Of a stretch of 64,000 nt of DNA, positions 9,545 to 17,555 are shown piece after piece. The notes under the pieces were generated by a model. The model worked only from the letters and a program-made list of their open reading frames with translations, was not told where the DNA came from and did not search any database. The position numbers and the translations under genes were made by a program. The DNA is taken from NCBI GenBank assembly GCA_039679375.1, contig JBDKVA010000142.1:1-64000 (forward strand). The letters are read 5' to 3'. The stretch is from JBDKVA01 sp039679375 (GTDB lineage Bacteria; Bacillota; Clostridia; Acetivibrionales; DTU013). Positions within the stretch are counted from its first letter, which is position 1. Every line of letters starts with the position of its first letter.

Positions 9545-9997
9545 TTAGCTGCAATGAAAGTGTGAGCAGCATCTGCATTGGTGAGTGGATAAGCCGTACC
9601 CCCTCCATTCATAATATGGACAATTGGTAAAATTCTGGACATAATAATTTGCAAAAGTTGCGTCGTCCTTCGCATAGTCGCAGGAACAGGTATTTGTAGA
9701 TTCCCACCAAAGGAAGCTTCTTTGCAGGGTAAATTGCCCTCTTCCGCCGGTTACCCCGGAAAGCTCCTCCTCGGATAATTTCCCTTCCGTCTTTCTATTG
9801 AGTTCCTTTAAATCCTCCGGTGTAAAATCAAATCCGAATTTTTCCGCAAGCTGGCTGATTTTTTCCAGTATGCCATCCAACTCATCATCCGATAAGTCCA
9901 TTCCCTGGTATTTATTAAGGACGGCGTCATATGCGCTTTTGATTTTTTCGTCCTTGCTCATGGCTAACATGAAGCGAAATGCATTTTCCCTTGACAT
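9545..9997 (-). CDS. GG-leader Cys-rich peptide precursor with Nif11-like leader
   Basis: The 150-residue product starts with a Nif11-like leader (SRENAFRFMLAMSKDEKIKS) and ends the leader with LSEEELSGVTGG, a double-glycine site for C39 peptidases. The core of about 65 residues has seven cysteines, arranged CSC, then NFTNCP, then HQCRCC and a final HC. The NF-x2-CP segment and the Cys pairs echo the cores of the genes starting at 12175, 19944 and 20273. The ATG at 9997 has AAGGAG about 9 bases upstream; the open frame extends further, but that extension would overlap the LysM peptide gene. It is probably exported by the ABC pair of this locus. The activity is unknown. Confidence 0.75.
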   Translation of the reverse strand: MSRENAFRFMLAMSKDEKIKSAYDAVLNKYQGMDLSDDELDGILEKISQLAEKFGFDFTPEDLKELNRKTEGKLSEEELSGVTGGRGQFTLQRSFLWWESTNTCSCDYAKDDATFANYYVQNFTNCPYYEWRGYGLSTHQCRCCSHFHCS

Positions 9998-10041
9998 GGC
10001 TTCAACTCCTTCAAAGCATTTATTCTTAGTCATTTTATATT

Positions 10042-10269
10042 TCATCGATTGTCCGGTAATCTCAGCACCCATCCGGCACGCAAAAAATTACGGTTCGTTA
10101 TGATAGGATTCAGAGAAATGATTGCATCAACAGTTGTTCTAAATCTATAGGATATCCTGGGTAGTGTATCGCCGCGTTGCACGGTATAAAACGTATAATT
10201 TTGCCTGCCTTCTCCGCCGGTCCCGCCGGAAACCTGCCCCAGCTCAGTTTCATTCATCTCTCTTTCCAT
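10042..10269 (-). CDS. Double-glycine leader peptide carrying a LysM domain
   Basis: The 75-residue product has a short leader ending ETELGQVSGGTGG, then a LysM domain (YTVQRGDTLPRISYRFRT through AGWVLRLP). LysM binds peptidoglycan glycans. The leader closely resembles those of the Cys-rich peptides nearby (L-x2-VSGG), so cleavage and export by the C39 transporter would deliver a free LysM module of about 60 residues to the cell wall. GGAGG precedes the ATG. It may act as a wall-targeting partner, immunity factor or peptide scaffold; none of these can be shown from sequence. Confidence 0.75.
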   Translation of the reverse strand: MEREMNETELGQVSGGTGGEGRQNYTFYTVQRGDTLPRISYRFRTTVDAIISLNPIITNRNFLRAGWVLRLPDNR

Positions 10270-10344
10270 GTAAGCGCCTCCATTTTCTATTGCTTATATC
10301 GGACGTTTTTTTCCATGCTCTTTACTGTTTTTCGTTTTAGCCCG

Positions 10345-11298
10345 TTATAAAAACGCAACCTGATTTTTACCGTTCTGTTTTGCCTTATAAAGCGCCTTAT
10401 CTACGACAGCAGCAAGATCTCTCCAATTTGATCCCTTTTCAGGCATCTGTCCGGCAGCGCCGATGCTGACTGTTAGTTTTCCAAATGGGGAATATGCGTT
10501 TTCTATATTTAATTCGGATATGCTATTTTGCATTTTCTTTGCGATAGCTTGAACGCCATCCATATTGGTATCAGGCAAAACTGCTATAAATTCATCTCCA
10601 CCGTAACGCGCAATCATATCATTCGGCCTGTGCAGCGCTTTATTAAGCTCCCTGGCAACCGCCGCAAGGCATTTGTCACCGGTTCTGTGACCGTAATTAT
10701 CATTTATTTCCTTGAAATAATCAATATCAGCCATAATAAAGGCCAGATGCTTTTGTTCACGCATTGCGCTGCGCCACTCCCGATTGCATGCGTCATTAAA
10801 AAAGCGGCGGTTAGGCAGACCTGTCAGTTCATCCAAATAAGACAATTTCTCTAGTTTCCGGTTTAGCACTTTTATTTGATCGAGCGCCGCTGCCGCATCC
10901 CGCAGCTCTCCGAGTTCCGTGACATCGCTGAATAGCACCGTAATACCAATAGGCTGCACAGCGTCCTCTATCCTGATTTTTAGAAACGACGTAGTCATGA
11001 ACAGGGATTTACAGCGTTCACCCGTATAATAGGTACAAATCCTATGATGGCTCATTGAAGCATCATATACCGCATCAAGTATGATCTGGATAAAATCGTC
11101 ATTTTCAGGATACTCAAAAAGAACATCAGATAATTTCTTATCCAGAAGTTCTTCCTTCCTCTTTTCCAGGATGGCTTCCGCCGCCGGATTAACTGTAGTA
11201 ATAATCCCTGCGTTATCAATCGTAAGTACGCCGTCGTGCATGTTCTCTATGATGTGCTGAAATACAAGCGAACCGTTAATAATATTGTTGATAAGCAT
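10345..11298 (-). CDS. PAS-GGDEF diguanylate cyclase
   Basis: The 317-residue protein has an N-terminal PAS domain (about residues 10-125, from FQHIIENMHDGVLTID), a short coiled linker (ALDQIKVLNRKLEKL) and a C-terminal GGDEF domain. The active-site signature GGDEF is intact. An inhibitory I-site RPND lies exactly five residues before it, so it should make cyclic di-GMP with product inhibition. No membrane segment is seen. I prefer the ATG at 11298, which has GGGTGG just upstream, over 11310. It lies inside the peptide locus between two precursor genes, suggesting either shared regulation or a later insertion. Confidence 0.88.
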   Translation of the reverse strand: MLINNIINGSLVFQHIIENMHDGVLTIDNAGIITTVNPAAEAILEKRKEELLDKKLSDVLFEYPENDDFIQIILDAVYDASMSHHRICTYYTGERCKSLFMTTSFLKIRIEDAVQPIGITVLFSDVTELGELRDAAAALDQIKVLNRKLEKLSYLDELTGLPNRRFFNDACNREWRSAMREQKHLAFIMADIDYFKEINDNYGHRTGDKCLAAVARELNKALHRPNDMIARYGGDEFIAVLPDTNMDGVQAIAKKMQNSISELNIENAYSPFGKLTVSIGAAGQMPEKGSNWRDLAAVVDKALYKAKQNGKNQVAFL

Positions 11299-11436
11299 AA
11301 AACCACCCATTCTTCATTTGTTACATATGTGACATTTTTTGCTGAGCACTCAAGCCTCAAGGGCAAAAATTATCGCGGGTCATTCATTTTTCATATGCCT
11401 TTTTTATTGCAATTTCGCGGTAATAAGTTACTAAAA

Positions 11437-11724
11437 TTACAATTGAATTTTACAGCCGCTCAAAAATTGCCTGAATCTCTCGAAATCCTCCCAGTCGAAA
11501 CCTCCTGATACCTGATCAAGTTCATCATCAAGAAGCTCTTTGCTTTTCCCCATATTGCTTACAAACAGCATCTTCCTTAAATTGTCATTAAGTTCAATCC
11601 CTTTTTCCTCCAGCACGCTGTACAAGTCACCTTCCGACTTAACGGACTTGAGCCTTTCAAACCATACGTTATCCAATTTCGCTTCTTCAAATATCTCACT
11701 GATATTCTTTGGGTTTTCAGTCAT
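11437..11724 (-). CDS. GG-leader peptide precursor with short, Cys-poor core
   Basis: The 95-residue product is nearly all leader: about 75 residues ending LLDDELDQVSGG, followed by a core of only 20 residues with one cysteine (FDWEDFERFRQFLSGCKIQL). The leader resembles that of the next gene upstream, sharing a W-x-E block, EKGIEL and the acidic L-x3-L-x2-V(S/T)GG end. I chose the ATG at 11724, with AAAGGA about 10 bases upstream; a GTG three codons earlier is too close to that site. The core is unlike the Cys-rich cores of the locus and could be a signal or a different class of peptide. Confidence 0.7.
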   Translation of the reverse strand: MTENPKNISEIFEEAKLDNVWFERLKSVKSEGDLYSVLEEKGIELNDNLRKMLFVSNMGKSKELLDDELDQVSGGFDWEDFERFRQFLSGCKIQL

Positions 11725-11785
11725 TCCATCCACATCCTTTCAAATTTTACAATGGTATTATTCTTTTTGCAAAGTAAATAACCTC

Positions 11786-12175
11786 TTAACATTGCGGATA
11801 TGGGCGGTTGATAGTCCAATAACCCAGATCACAGTAAAAATCGTAATGATCTTCATCCGGCGTGTTATGATTTGTTTGTCTATGCGGACAGAAAGTCAAC
11901 TCACATAAAGCCAAATTGTAATCCTTGGGGCAGTTAAATATATTTGTCCATCCTCCCGTAACCTTCTCCAGATCATTATCCTCTAATTTACCTGTTTTGT
12001 TTATACTATCTGCATCAAACGCATCTTTCGCTTCTGCCGGAAGCTCAATTCCCTTTTCTTTTAATAATTTCACATATGTCTCCCAAGATCCGGCACTGCG
12101 TACCTTTTCAGCCCATTCCTTGTCTTTTCCGGCTTCATCCATGCGACGTTTCAACTCCATCGGTAATTCCTTCAT
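11786..12175 (-). CDS. GG-leader Cys-rich peptide precursor with Nif11-like leader
   Basis: The 129-residue product has a Nif11-like leader (KRRMDEAGKDKEWAEKVRSA, then LLKEKGIELP) ending KLEDNDLEKVTGG. The core of 54 residues has five cysteines: FNCPKDYNLALC, LTFCP, DFYCDLGYW and a C-terminal C. The pattern C-x8-C-x4-C-P, then H(Y/F) and C-x2-GY, aligns by eye with the cores encoded at 19657 and 19974. AGGAGG precedes the ATG at good distance. It lies directly downstream of the second exporter gene. The function is unknown; a secreted disulfide-rich or post-translationally modified peptide is the best guess. Confidence 0.78.
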   Translation of the reverse strand: MKELPMELKRRMDEAGKDKEWAEKVRSAGSWETYVKLLKEKGIELPAEAKDAFDADSINKTGKLEDNDLEKVTGGWTNIFNCPKDYNLALCELTFCPHRQTNHNTPDEDHYDFYCDLGYWTINRPYPQC

Positions 12176-12268
12176 AATAATCCTCCTAAAAATTTTTTAT
12201 TCTTTAAATGCTTTGATACAGCCTTGCGTTTTCAATCTTTCCCGCAGTTTACCAAACTGCGGTCGTTT

Positions 12269-14485
12269 TCAAAATACAGTTGTCTTTCCGACGAACTCCT
12301 CATCATCAAGCCTTTGCCGTTTCACCAGCTCCGCGAAGTATCCGTTCTTGGCGATCAGCTCGTCGTAGCTGCCGTCCTCCCTGATGCTTCCGTCCTCAAG
12401 CACGATGATCCTGTCGCAGTGGCGTATCGTGGAGAGCCGGTGGGCAATAACGATACGGGTGCAATGGAGGCTGTCCAGCGCTTCCGATACATGCTTCTGG
12501 GCGATATTGTCCAGTGCCGAAGTTGCCTCGTCAAATATGAGGATACGGGGTTTGGCAACAATCGCACGGGCAATCAGTATCCGCTGGCGCTGACCGCCGG
12601 AAATGCCGCCGCTGCCCTCGGAGATCATGGTGTGCATACCCATCGGCATCGCGCGGATATCGTCCGCGATGCCGGCCAGCTCCGCAGCCTGCCATGCGTC
12701 TTCCAGTGAAAGCCACGGAGCGGTCACCACGATATTTGCATATATGTCGCCGGAAAACAGCTGCCCGTTCTGCATGACAGAGCCGATGTTCTGCCGCAGC
12801 GAACGCAAATCCAGCCGGGCTATATCCTGCCCGTCGAAATAGATCGCGCCCCGCTGCGGCGTCTCAAATCCGAGCAGTAACCGCATCAGCGTCGATTTGC
12901 CGCAGCCGGTTTTCCCGACGAGTGCGATGTACTGGCCTGATCTGATTTTCAGGCTGATATTGCTGAGCACGAATGGCATCTCCTCGTTGTACCGGAAGGA
13001 GACGTTATTGATCTCGATATTGCCCGAAAGTCTTGATACTGTCCGTTTGGTCTCGCCGGTCTCCGGCACCTCCTTCATTATGGGCTCTACCATTTCCATG
13101 AGCGGCTTGATATTGGCGAATGTCGTCGTGATTCCGGCCAGAGCCATGATCGCACCGCTGACTATGCCGTAGGAAGCATTAAAGGCCATGTAACCGGCTA
13201 CTGATACGGCAGACACAGCGGCGCTGTAATAAATGATAATCATACCCGCAAGTGAGATCAGGCCGGCGATAATGGACTGGAACTTGATGAACGGAGGCGG
13301 GTTATAGGAGAGCTCCGCTCCCTGTTTGTAAGTTTCCGCCCATTTCGCAAATACGCGGCGTTCCGCACCCGCAAGTTTGATCTTTTGAACGCCGGAAAAG
13401 CTGGCGAAGGTAAGGCCGCTGAGTTTTGCCCCCAGTTTCATTCCGCGGCGGTTCAGCCTGATCTGCAGCAATCCGGTCGCGATGGTCACCGCAAGCTGCG
13501 CAAAGATGATAAGCAGTGCAGGGCCGACAAGCGCCGGGGCAAAACCCGCCATCTGGAATAAATATATAAAGGAGAACAGCGCAGTCAGCCCGGTGGAAAG
13601 CACGGCACTGGAGAGCATCTGGCAGAGCTGGCTGACGGCGTTGAGGCGGGAGCTTAATTCGCCGGCGTTATACTCCTTGAAAAAGGCTGCGGGAAGCAGC
13701 AAAAGGCGGCTCATGGCCGCTGCCTGTACAGGAATATTTATCTTTGTCTGTACCCGCGTCATCAGCAGGGATTTGACAATGCCGATCATTATGGAGGATA
13801 CCGATACCCCGAGCAGCAGTACCGCCATCGGCAGCAGCAGCCCCGGTTCTCCGGACGGGACGACCTGATCAAAAAGCAGGCGGGTCGCGTAGGGGGAGAA
13901 CAACCCGAGCAGGCTTACCCCCAGGCTTGCCAGGGCAACGAGCAATATATCGGCACGGGAAAGTGTCGAAACAATATACCGGACAAGGTCTTTCAGGCCA
14001 AGCTTTTTAAGCGGCAGAGGCCTGTAAAAACAGAACGCTTCCGCCCGGATCAATTTACTTGTTTTTCCGGACAGTCTGATATCCCTGCCGCTTTCATAAT
14101 CGTAAAATTTATATCCGTTCAGTCCGACGGGGATCATGGCAACAACATCTCCGTTTTTTGTTTGTCCCAGCATGGGGCCGGTCGCATTGCGCCACCACTT
14201 TCCCGCAAGTTTGACAGCCCTGCGCATGATCCCGGTGGGGCGCAGCAGGTATTCAAGCTGGTCGTTCATGTCTTCGATATCTTCGGACAGCGTTGCAGGC
14301 TTTACATGATAGTACTTTAATATCTCGTCGATTGCGTTTTTCGTCTTCAACCGGTCGGTATTGAGTGAGTCCGATATCGCGGATTTACCCATAACGATTG
14401 AAGAAAGCTGCGCGAAGGCGTCCTGAAAGCCTTCATCATCATACCGTATTCTGTTTTTAATCTGCTCGTCAAACCAGCCTGCCAT
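12269..14485 (-). CDS. NHLM-type bacteriocin ABC transporter, permease/ATPase without peptidase domain
   Basis: The 738-residue protein has an N-terminal cytoplasmic region of about 230 residues, a six-helix ABC membrane domain (about 240-480) and a C-terminal ATPase with GKTGCGKST, ISGGQRQRI and LIFDEATSALD. It has no C39 domain. The size, the long N-terminal region and the pairing with a C39-ABC protein fit the second exporter of NHLM/NHLP bacteriocin systems. Its start is 9 bases past the stop of the C39-ABC gene, with AGGAG upstream. The two probably form a heterodimer that exports the GG-leader peptides around them. Confidence 0.9.
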   Translation of the reverse strand: MAGWFDEQIKNRIRYDDEGFQDAFAQLSSIVMGKSAISDSLNTDRLKTKNAIDEILKYYHVKPATLSEDIEDMNDQLEYLLRPTGIMRRAVKLAGKWWRNATGPMLGQTKNGDVVAMIPVGLNGYKFYDYESGRDIRLSGKTSKLIRAEAFCFYRPLPLKKLGLKDLVRYIVSTLSRADILLVALASLGVSLLGLFSPYATRLLFDQVVPSGEPGLLLPMAVLLLGVSVSSIMIGIVKSLLMTRVQTKINIPVQAAAMSRLLLLPAAFFKEYNAGELSSRLNAVSQLCQMLSSAVLSTGLTALFSFIYLFQMAGFAPALVGPALLIIFAQLAVTIATGLLQIRLNRRGMKLGAKLSGLTFASFSGVQKIKLAGAERRVFAKWAETYKQGAELSYNPPPFIKFQSIIAGLISLAGMIIIYYSAAVSAVSVAGYMAFNASYGIVSGAIMALAGITTTFANIKPLMEMVEPIMKEVPETGETKRTVSRLSGNIEINNVSFRYNEEMPFVLSNISLKIRSGQYIALVGKTGCGKSTLMRLLLGFETPQRGAIYFDGQDIARLDLRSLRQNIGSVMQNGQLFSGDIYANIVVTAPWLSLEDAWQAAELAGIADDIRAMPMGMHTMISEGSGGISGGQRQRILIARAIVAKPRILIFDEATSALDNIAQKHVSEALDSLHCTRIVIAHRLSTIRHCDRIIVLEDGSIREDGSYDELIAKNGYFAELVKRQRLDDEEFVGKTTVF

Positions 14486-14494
14486 ACAGTTCTC

Positions 14495-16642
14495 CTATTC
14501 CGTTGCGACCAGCCGGGTATAGAGGCCCCCGGCCTGATACAATTCCTTATGTTTGCCGCGCTCGACGACCTTGCCCTTGTCCATGACAATGATCTCATCA
14601 CAGTCACGGATGGTGGACAGGCGATGGGCGACGATGATGCAGGTGATGCCCCTGTCCTTAATGGCATTGATCACCTCGTATTCGGTTTTTGCATCCAGTG
14701 CGGAGGTGGCCTCGTCAAGAATGATGATTCTCGGGTCCTGCGCGAGTACCCGGGCGATCTCGATCCTTTGCCGCTGGCCGCCGGAGAAGTTTTTGCCGCC
14801 CTCCAGCACCATGCCGTTATAACCTCCGTCGCGCTGCATGATTTCGGTATGCAGTTGAGCATCGCGCGCGGCCAAAATCATCTCAAAATCTTCGATGGAC
14901 TTGTCCCACATTTTGATATTGTTGGCGATGGTATCCTCGAACAGAATGATATCCTGATCAACCACCGCGACAGAGCCGGTGAATATCTCCCGGAATATAC
15001 TGTCCTGCGGCTGTCCGTCAAACTCAATCTCGCCGCTCCATGGCTTGTACAACCCGGAGATCAGCTTGGACAGTGTGGACTTCCCGCAGCCCGACGGCCC
15101 GACGAACGCAATCCGCTGTCCGGGTTCAACACTCAGGTTGAAGTTCTCGATGAGCGGCTCTGCCAGCCGTGAATATCCGAATGTGACATTCTTCATCGTA
15201 AAAGTCCCTGTCAGCTTGCTGTATTCGCGCTCATCGTCCTGCTTCCGAGGCTCATATTCCACATCGGGCTTGTAATTCATGACGTCTTCCACCCTCTCCA
15301 TGGAGGAGCGCATTTCCTGTACGCTTTGTCCTGTCCCAATAAGAGAGTTGACAGGAGCAAGAAACGACGACATGAAGCCCTGGAAGGCGAGCAGCATACC
15401 AACGGTAAACTTTTGGTCCATGATCAGCAAAACTCCAAACATCAGCACTGTAATATTCGCGATCTGTTGTAGGGCTCCGGGTACGGCACCAAGATATTGA
15501 TTCAATAGTGCGGATTTGACAGACAAGCTGTTGACCGAAGCCTGAAAGCCCGCCCAGCGCTCAAAGAAGCCATTTTCCGCGCCGGACGCCTTGATCGTTT
15601 CAATCATCTGTATGCCGCTCATCGTGGCAGCTGAGAGCTTTCCGCTGTCGCGCATCTGGCCGCGCGTGAGATTGACGCGTTTTTGCGAAATGATGCGCGC
15701 CACCCACATATTCGCAAAGGTCGCCACGAGGCCGACGATCGTCAGCAGCAGGCTGTATTTGATCATTACAACCAGATAGAAAACAAGCATCAACATATTC
15801 AGCAGCACCGGCGCAAGCTGGGTGATCAGCGTTTCGGCGATCCCCTCGTTGGAGCTTTGCCGGGCTGCGATATCTCCGGCCATACGCTGCGAGAAAAATT
15901 CCATCGGCAGTCTGAGAACATGCCAGAAGAAAGTTGTGTTGGCTACGATAGCCAGCTTACCCCTGATTTTGAGCATATACAGTGTGTTGATCACAGAAAC
16001 GATAAGCTGGAATAAAAACAGGCCTACCATAGCCAGCAAAAAGGGATAGAGCCAGCCGGGATTCGCGCCGGTCAATATCCGGTCCATGAATATGCGGGAA
16101 AGCACCGGCGTAACGACGCCCGCTGCAGCCGTCAGTATCCCGGTAAGAATCACGAATAAAAAGGGGAGCAGCGCTCCTTTAAGCCGGGTTCTGGCAAACC
16201 CAAGCATACTTTTGGGCTTGCCGCCCTTCTCGAAGCTTTCCGTTTTTGAAAAGGCCAGTGCAATACCCGTAAACGATTTATCGAATTCCTCCATCGAAAC
16301 TTCGACGGTGCCGCGTGCGGGATCGTTCAATACCGCGCGGTTTCTTTTAAATCCGTTGAGTACGACAAAATGGTTAAAGTTCCAGTGAATAATCATCGGG
16401 AACTCCGCCTGTTTAATATTTTCGACCTCAAGCCGGTATCCGGCAGCCTTCATGCCATAGGCACGCGCGGCGCGCAGAATATTCTTCGCGCTGCTGCCGT
16501 CGCGGGAGACCCCACAGTCACTTCGGACCTGCTCCAACGGCAGCCATTTTCCGTGGAATGCCAGTATCATCGCAAGGCAAGCGGCTCCGCACTCCAGGTT
16601 TTCCATCTGCATGACAACAGGAACCCTTACAATCTTCGACAT
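14495..16642 (-). CDS. NHLM-type peptide exporter: C39 peptidase, ABC membrane and ATPase domains
   Basis: The 715-residue protein begins with a C39 double-glycine peptidase domain (residues 1-135): catalytic Cys18 in ENLECGAAC, His91 in NHFVVLNGF and Asp107 in NDPARG. A six-helix membrane domain follows (about 160-440), then an ATPase with GPSGCGKST, FSGGQRQRIEIA and ILDEATSALD. It should cut leaders after GG and pump out the cores. The gene starts 8 bases after the HlyD-like gene, with GGAGG before the ATG. All catalytic residues are present, so it looks functional. Confidence 0.95.
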   Translation of the reverse strand: MSKIVRVPVVMQMENLECGAACLAMILAFHGKWLPLEQVRSDCGVSRDGSSAKNILRAARAYGMKAAGYRLEVENIKQAEFPMIIHWNFNHFVVLNGFKRNRAVLNDPARGTVEVSMEEFDKSFTGIALAFSKTESFEKGGKPKSMLGFARTRLKGALLPFLFVILTGILTAAAGVVTPVLSRIFMDRILTGANPGWLYPFLLAMVGLFLFQLIVSVINTLYMLKIRGKLAIVANTTFFWHVLRLPMEFFSQRMAGDIAARQSSNEGIAETLITQLAPVLLNMLMLVFYLVVMIKYSLLLTIVGLVATFANMWVARIISQKRVNLTRGQMRDSGKLSAATMSGIQMIETIKASGAENGFFERWAGFQASVNSLSVKSALLNQYLGAVPGALQQIANITVLMFGVLLIMDQKFTVGMLLAFQGFMSSFLAPVNSLIGTGQSVQEMRSSMERVEDVMNYKPDVEYEPRKQDDEREYSKLTGTFTMKNVTFGYSRLAEPLIENFNLSVEPGQRIAFVGPSGCGKSTLSKLISGLYKPWSGEIEFDGQPQDSIFREIFTGSVAVVDQDIILFEDTIANNIKMWDKSIEDFEMILAARDAQLHTEIMQRDGGYNGMVLEGGKNFSGGQRQRIEIARVLAQDPRIIILDEATSALDAKTEYEVINAIKDRGITCIIVAHRLSTIRDCDEIIVMDKGKVVERGKHKELYQAGGLYTRLVATE

Positions 16643-16650
16643 GGCGCCTC

Positions 16651-17160
16651 CTATCCCAGAAGAAAATCGACCGGCCGTACTGAGTCCGTAACGATGCTGA
16701 TGTCCAGCAGTGTTCCGTTGGCCAGACCCGATTTATCCAGGACTATGATGAGTTTAACCGCGAATTCTCCCTGAACGAGCTCGTGGGCAAGGTAATCGTT
16801 ATTAAGCTCGGAAGCGATCCCGGCTGCGGACATGGGGATATCTCCGATGCTCGTAATCTTCCCTGTGAATTGTAAATCATCGCTTTTAATCAGAGATGCT
16901 TTTTGACCTATGCTAATTTTATTTGCATCCTCCACATCGACATAGCACAACACGTTGCCATCCGAAACTACGCCTTCCACACCTACGGTGGTCGGTAAAC
17001 GGCAGGTAAAACCCCAGACGAGTACGGCTGAGAGCATTATGAACAAAGCCGCCAGCACCAGCCATATGCTTGGATTCGATACCTTTATATAATCGTTCAG
17101 CTGCTCCGGCGAGGATATGCTGTCCAGACTTGATTTTCGGAAAAGCGTGCTACCACTCAT
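16651..17160 (-). CDS. Short HlyD-like secretion protein of the peptide exporter
   Basis: The 169-residue product has one membrane segment (about 33-55, LVLAALFIMLSAVLVWGF) followed by a short beta-rich domain with lipoyl/barrel-like features (VEGVVSDGNVLCYVDVEDANKI; GQKASL). Its N terminus and position match the secretion proteins of NHLM systems, but those usually have a long coiled-coil hairpin and several hundred residues. Here the hairpin is missing and both halves of the barrel appear joined directly. AGGAGG precedes the ATG. A minimal adaptor suited to a single-membrane cell is one reading; a natural deletion is another. Confidence 0.75.
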   Translation of the reverse strand: MSGSTLFRKSSLDSISSPEQLNDYIKVSNPSIWLVLAALFIMLSAVLVWGFTCRLPTTVGVEGVVSDGNVLCYVDVEDANKISIGQKASLIKSDDLQFTGKITSIGDIPMSAAGIASELNNDYLAHELVQGEFAVKLIIVLDKSGLANGTLLDISIVTDSVRPVDFLLG

Positions 17161-17208
17161 ATCTCATCCTCCTCAATCGAGCATTAAAACACGGGTTGAG
17201 CCGCACGG

Positions 17209-17544
17209 TCAAAATGACCTTACGGCTTCCTCCTGCGAAGCGAAAATGCTGAAGATATTCGAAAATCCGGAGATATCGAAGACTTCCTTTACATTACTGT
17301 TAAGTCCCACAAGTACGACCTTTCCGCCAAGCTTGCCCGCCTTCTTGGCTGCCATAAGCAAAACTCGGAGGCCCGCGCTGCTGATGTAATCCATGGCGGA
17401 GAAGTCCATTATGACATCCTTCACTCTGTCGGTATCAATAAGAGCGATCAGCTTTTTCTCCAGCGCCGCCGAGGTGCTGGAATCGATTCTGCCTTCAACA
17501 GCCAGAAGAGTTGCCTTATCTTTTTTTATTTCCTTAATATCCAT
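17209..17544 (-). CDS. STAS-domain anti-sigma-factor antagonist
   Basis: This 111-residue single STAS domain belongs to the SpoIIAA/RsbV class. The conserved DYISSAGLRVLL loop has the serine that is phosphorylated by a partner HATPase kinase and dephosphorylated by a SpoIIE-type phosphatase. The gene starts 11 bases after the SpoIIE-like gene, with AAAGGAG upstream, so the two are co-transcribed. Kinase and phosphatase activities are both present in that neighbour. The final target, a sigma factor or another effector, is not in the window. Confidence 0.92.
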   Translation of the reverse strand: MDIKEIKKDKATLLAVEGRIDSSTSAALEKKLIALIDTDRVKDVIMDFSAMDYISSAGLRVLLMAAKKAGKLGGKVVLVGLNSNVKEVFDISGFSNIFSIFASQEEAVRSF

Positions 17545-17555
17545 GACGATCTCCT

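Noticed and set aside
9442..9675. Open frame on the minus strand overlapping the end of the first Cys-rich precursor, ending in QPGG
   Set aside because: It overlaps a well-supported precursor gene in another frame, has no good ribosome site, and has no double-glycine leader pattern despite the terminal GG.
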